A stretch of 14,245 nucleotides of DNA from an uncultured Ruminococcus sp. (GTDB lineage Bacteria; Bacillota; Clostridia; Oscillospirales; Ruminococcaceae). Where the stretch lies: positions 1 through 14,245 of the forward strand of contig CALEPT010000030.1 of assembly GCA_937910385.1 (NCBI GenBank). Direction: 5' to 3'. Each line of letters starts with the position of its first letter. The first letter of the stretch is position 1. Shown here piece by piece: positions 12,514 through 14,245 of this stretch. Both the position numbers and the translations under genes were made by a program. The notes under the pieces were generated by a model. That model saw only the letters and a program-made list of their open reading frames with translations. It did not search any database and was not told where the DNA came from.

Positions 12514-14245
12514 ATGACTGAAAACAACATTTACAACGAGCCGTACTGCGTCAAGGACGGCTGCCTCTATGAGACAGTCGAGAGAAAGGGAAAGGTCACA
12601 ACGGTCAGGCTCTGCGACTATGCTCCCGTGCTGAAGTCGGAGATAACCTTCGACGACGGTACTGAGCGCCGCAAAGCATTTGAAATCAGCGCTGTACACT
12701 CGAACGGAACTATAATGCCAACGGTCACAGTCACCGCGGACGAGATGAGCAGTATGAAATGGATCATAGAGAAGTGGGGCTCGCTGGGTTCGTATTCGCC
12801 GGCGAACAATACTCTCGGCAAGATACGTCATGCGATAATGAGTACGAAAGCTGATGTCGAGTTCAGAACTATGTACAGTCAGACAGGCTGGCGGCAGATC
12901 GGTGAGCGGTATGAGTTCCTGATGCCGTCTGAGGATAGCGAGTTCACTGTGGAGCTGCAAGGCAAGCTGAACGCTTATCACTGGAGCGGAAGCGCAAGTG
13001 CGGACAAGCTGTTCTATCTCACAGCAATGCTTGAAAACGGACTGCTCCCACAGCGAGTAATGCTTCCGCTGCTTGCGGTAACGTTCCTGTCTCCGCTGGA
13101 ACATTTCCTGAAATCGGCAAGCTGCGAACCGAAGTTCATAACCGCACTGGTCGGCAAGACAGGAACTCGCAAGTCAACTACTGCTGCGCTGATGTGTTCA
13201 TTCTTCGGCAGCTTCACTGCAAGTACGCTCCCGATGTCGTTTCACGATACGGCGAACAGTATTCTCAGCAACATTTATTCGTTGAAGGACGTTCTCACCT
13301 GCGTCGATGATTTGCACCCGAATGGTGTGTACGGCGAATCTGAAATGAAAAGCACTGCACAAAATCTTGCACGTTTCTACGGTGACCGAATCGGTCGTGC
13401 GAGGTTGAATAGTAAAATTGAATTGCAGCCGTCGCGTCCGCCGACGGGAATGTGTATAGTCACAGCAGAGTACGTTCCTGAAATATCTCAGAGCGGCCTT
13501 GCGCGGTACTTCATCGTCGAGATGAAAGCCGACGACATTGACCTTGCGTTGATGACTGAATATCAGCAGCTCGCAGCGGACGGTGTGCTTGCGTCGATAA
13601 TGCATAGCTACGTTGAATGGCTGCGCGAAACATATCTCTGTGATGAAAAAAGTTTCGTGCAGGGACTGTCAGATACATTCAAAAAATACCGCACCGAAAT
13701 AACAACGGAACTGTCTGCAAGGTGCGATAACTTTCACACAAGAGTTTCCGATACCCTCGCGCACCTGATGATTGGTTTCGACTTTCTGCTTGCGTTCCTA
13801 AATGCAAAAGAAGAAATAGGTGTGCAGGACATGGAGAACTACAGGCTGTCATTCCGAAACATAATTGTCACAAGTTCCGTCAGAAACAATTCTATTGTCG
13901 AGAACGAAAACTATTCGTATCAATTCTGCGACAAGCTGAAAAGCCTGCTCGACAGCGGCAGGTGCAGTGTCAACGTCATTGGCAGCGACTGCGATATGAA
14001 CCGAAAAGGCTTCATCGGCTTCGATGACGACAACTTCTACTACCTCATCATGAATGCGGCGTTCTCGGAGGTTGTGAAGCTGTCGAAGGAAATGGGCGAG
14101 AGCTTCTCCATTGGCAAGAATAGTCTGATACAGCAGCTGGTCGATGACGGTATAATGGTCGTGAAAGGTAAGCGCAACACAACCACGGTCCGTGTGACCG
14201 ATGACCGTCAGATGAGTGTTGCAGTGCTGGATAAGTCGAAGATGT
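12514..14245 (+). CDS. P-loop ATPase, DUF927-like replication helicase/primase-associated, 3' end cut off
   Basis: The frame is open for 577 codons from the ATG at 12514 (AAAGGA seven bases upstream) to the window edge. A conserved ATPase core shows a Walker A-like GKTGTRKST (214-222) and acidic CVDDLHP (D265-D266) as Walker B, followed by a section ending LARYFIVEM that resembles the sensor/arginine region of DUF927 and phage- or plasmid-type SF3/DnaB-like helicases. Such proteins usually unwind or load at the replication origin of ICEs, plasmids and prophages, often with a primase domain nearby; the N-terminal 200 residues here match nothing I recognise. A late segment (about 470-570) looks like a winged-helix-type C-terminal region. 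Base composition is more GC-rich than the defence genes, suggesting a different origin. It has its own promoter, operator-like repeats and leader. ATPase identity is solid; the DUF927 family label is moderately sure. Confidence 0.75.
   Translation, partial: MTENNIYNEPYCVKDGCLYETVERKGKVTTVRLCDYAPVLKSEITFDDGTERRKAFEISAVHSNGTIMPTVTVTADEMSSMKWIIEKWGSLGSYSPANNTLGKIRHAIMSTKADVEFRTMYSQTGWRQIGERYEFLMPSEDSEFTVELQGKLNAYHWSGSASADKLFYLTAMLENGLLPQRVMLPLLAVTFLSPLEHFLKSASCEPKFITALVGKTGTRKSTTAALMCSFFGSFTASTLPMSFHDTANSILSNIYSLKDVLTCVDDLHPNGVYGESEMKSTAQNLARFYGDRIGRARLNSKIELQPSRPPTGMCIVTAEYVPEISQSGLARYFIVEMKADDIDLALMTEYQQLAADGVLASIMHSYVEWLRETYLCDEKSFVQGLSDTFKKYRTEITTELSARCDNFHTRVSDTLAHLMIGFDFLLAFLNAKEEIGVQDMENYRLSFRNIIVTSSVRNNSIVENENYSYQFCDKLKSLLDSGRCSVNVIGSDCDMNRKGFIGFDDDNFYYLIMNAAFSEVVKLSKEMGESFSIGKNSLIQQLVDDGIMVVKGKRNTTTVRVTDDRQMSVAVLDKSKM

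Noticed and set aside
11463..12530. Short open frames on both strands in the ncRNA and spacer region
   Set aside because: No ribosome binding sites or family patterns, repetitive composition, and they overlap terminators and RNA hairpins.
12448..13605. Minus-strand open frames over the right end
   Set aside because: They are shadows of the plus-strand ATPase gene, which has a promoter, ribosome binding site and Walker motifs.

Overview
The window looks like an accessory (defence and mobile-element) segment from a low-to-mid GC Bacillota, most likely a gut or rumen Clostridia such as a Ruminococcus relative. This rests on strong AGGAGG-type ribosome binding sites, TTGACA/TATAAT-type promoters, hairpin-plus-T-run terminators and a Gram-positive LexA-type box. 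The genus is an inference. The first 20 bases are Illumina adapter, so the left end is a contig or read end.

Left and middle (21-10789, all minus strand): a compact defence cluster read right to left. A canonical promoter (about 10851-10879) drives hsdR, hsdM and hsdS, a Type I restriction-modification system. These are followed 1-2 nt apart by an AAA ATPase/HNH nuclease pair that I read as a Septu module (ptuA, ptuB). After a 72-nt gap comes a large PLD-nuclease/DExH-helicase gene that runs off the left end. hsdR carries a -1-type frameshift at 8125-8135 that detaches its C-terminal assembly domain, so restriction may be off, or the base may be a sequence error. Septu and HsdS TRD2 are visibly AT-richer than hsdM and the PLD-helicase, as expected of exchanged modules.

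Right-middle (10860-12513): about 1.65 kb without a convincing protein gene but dense in signals. It holds an orphan plus-strand terminator, a pair of about 37-bp direct repeats, and a consensus promoter whose spacer contains a perfect GAAC-N4-GTTC palindrome (a LexA/SOS-type operator) with two degenerate copies upstream. Behind that promoter is a roughly 570-nt highly structured non-coding RNA ending in an intrinsic terminator. Length, promoter and setting suggest an 'ornate large' RNA of the ROOL kind, but the family call is tentative. Two more terminators follow, then a cluster of GGTAG...GTTAG motifs and a structured leader.

Right end (12514-14245, plus strand): the start of a P-loop ATPase resembling DUF927-type replication helicase/primase proteins of plasmids, ICEs and prophages, open at the right edge. 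Together, the putative SOS-controlled RNA and replication-type ATPase suggest a mobile element next to, or carrying, a layered anti-phage island in which Septu and the PLD-helicase could act as backup to Type I restriction.
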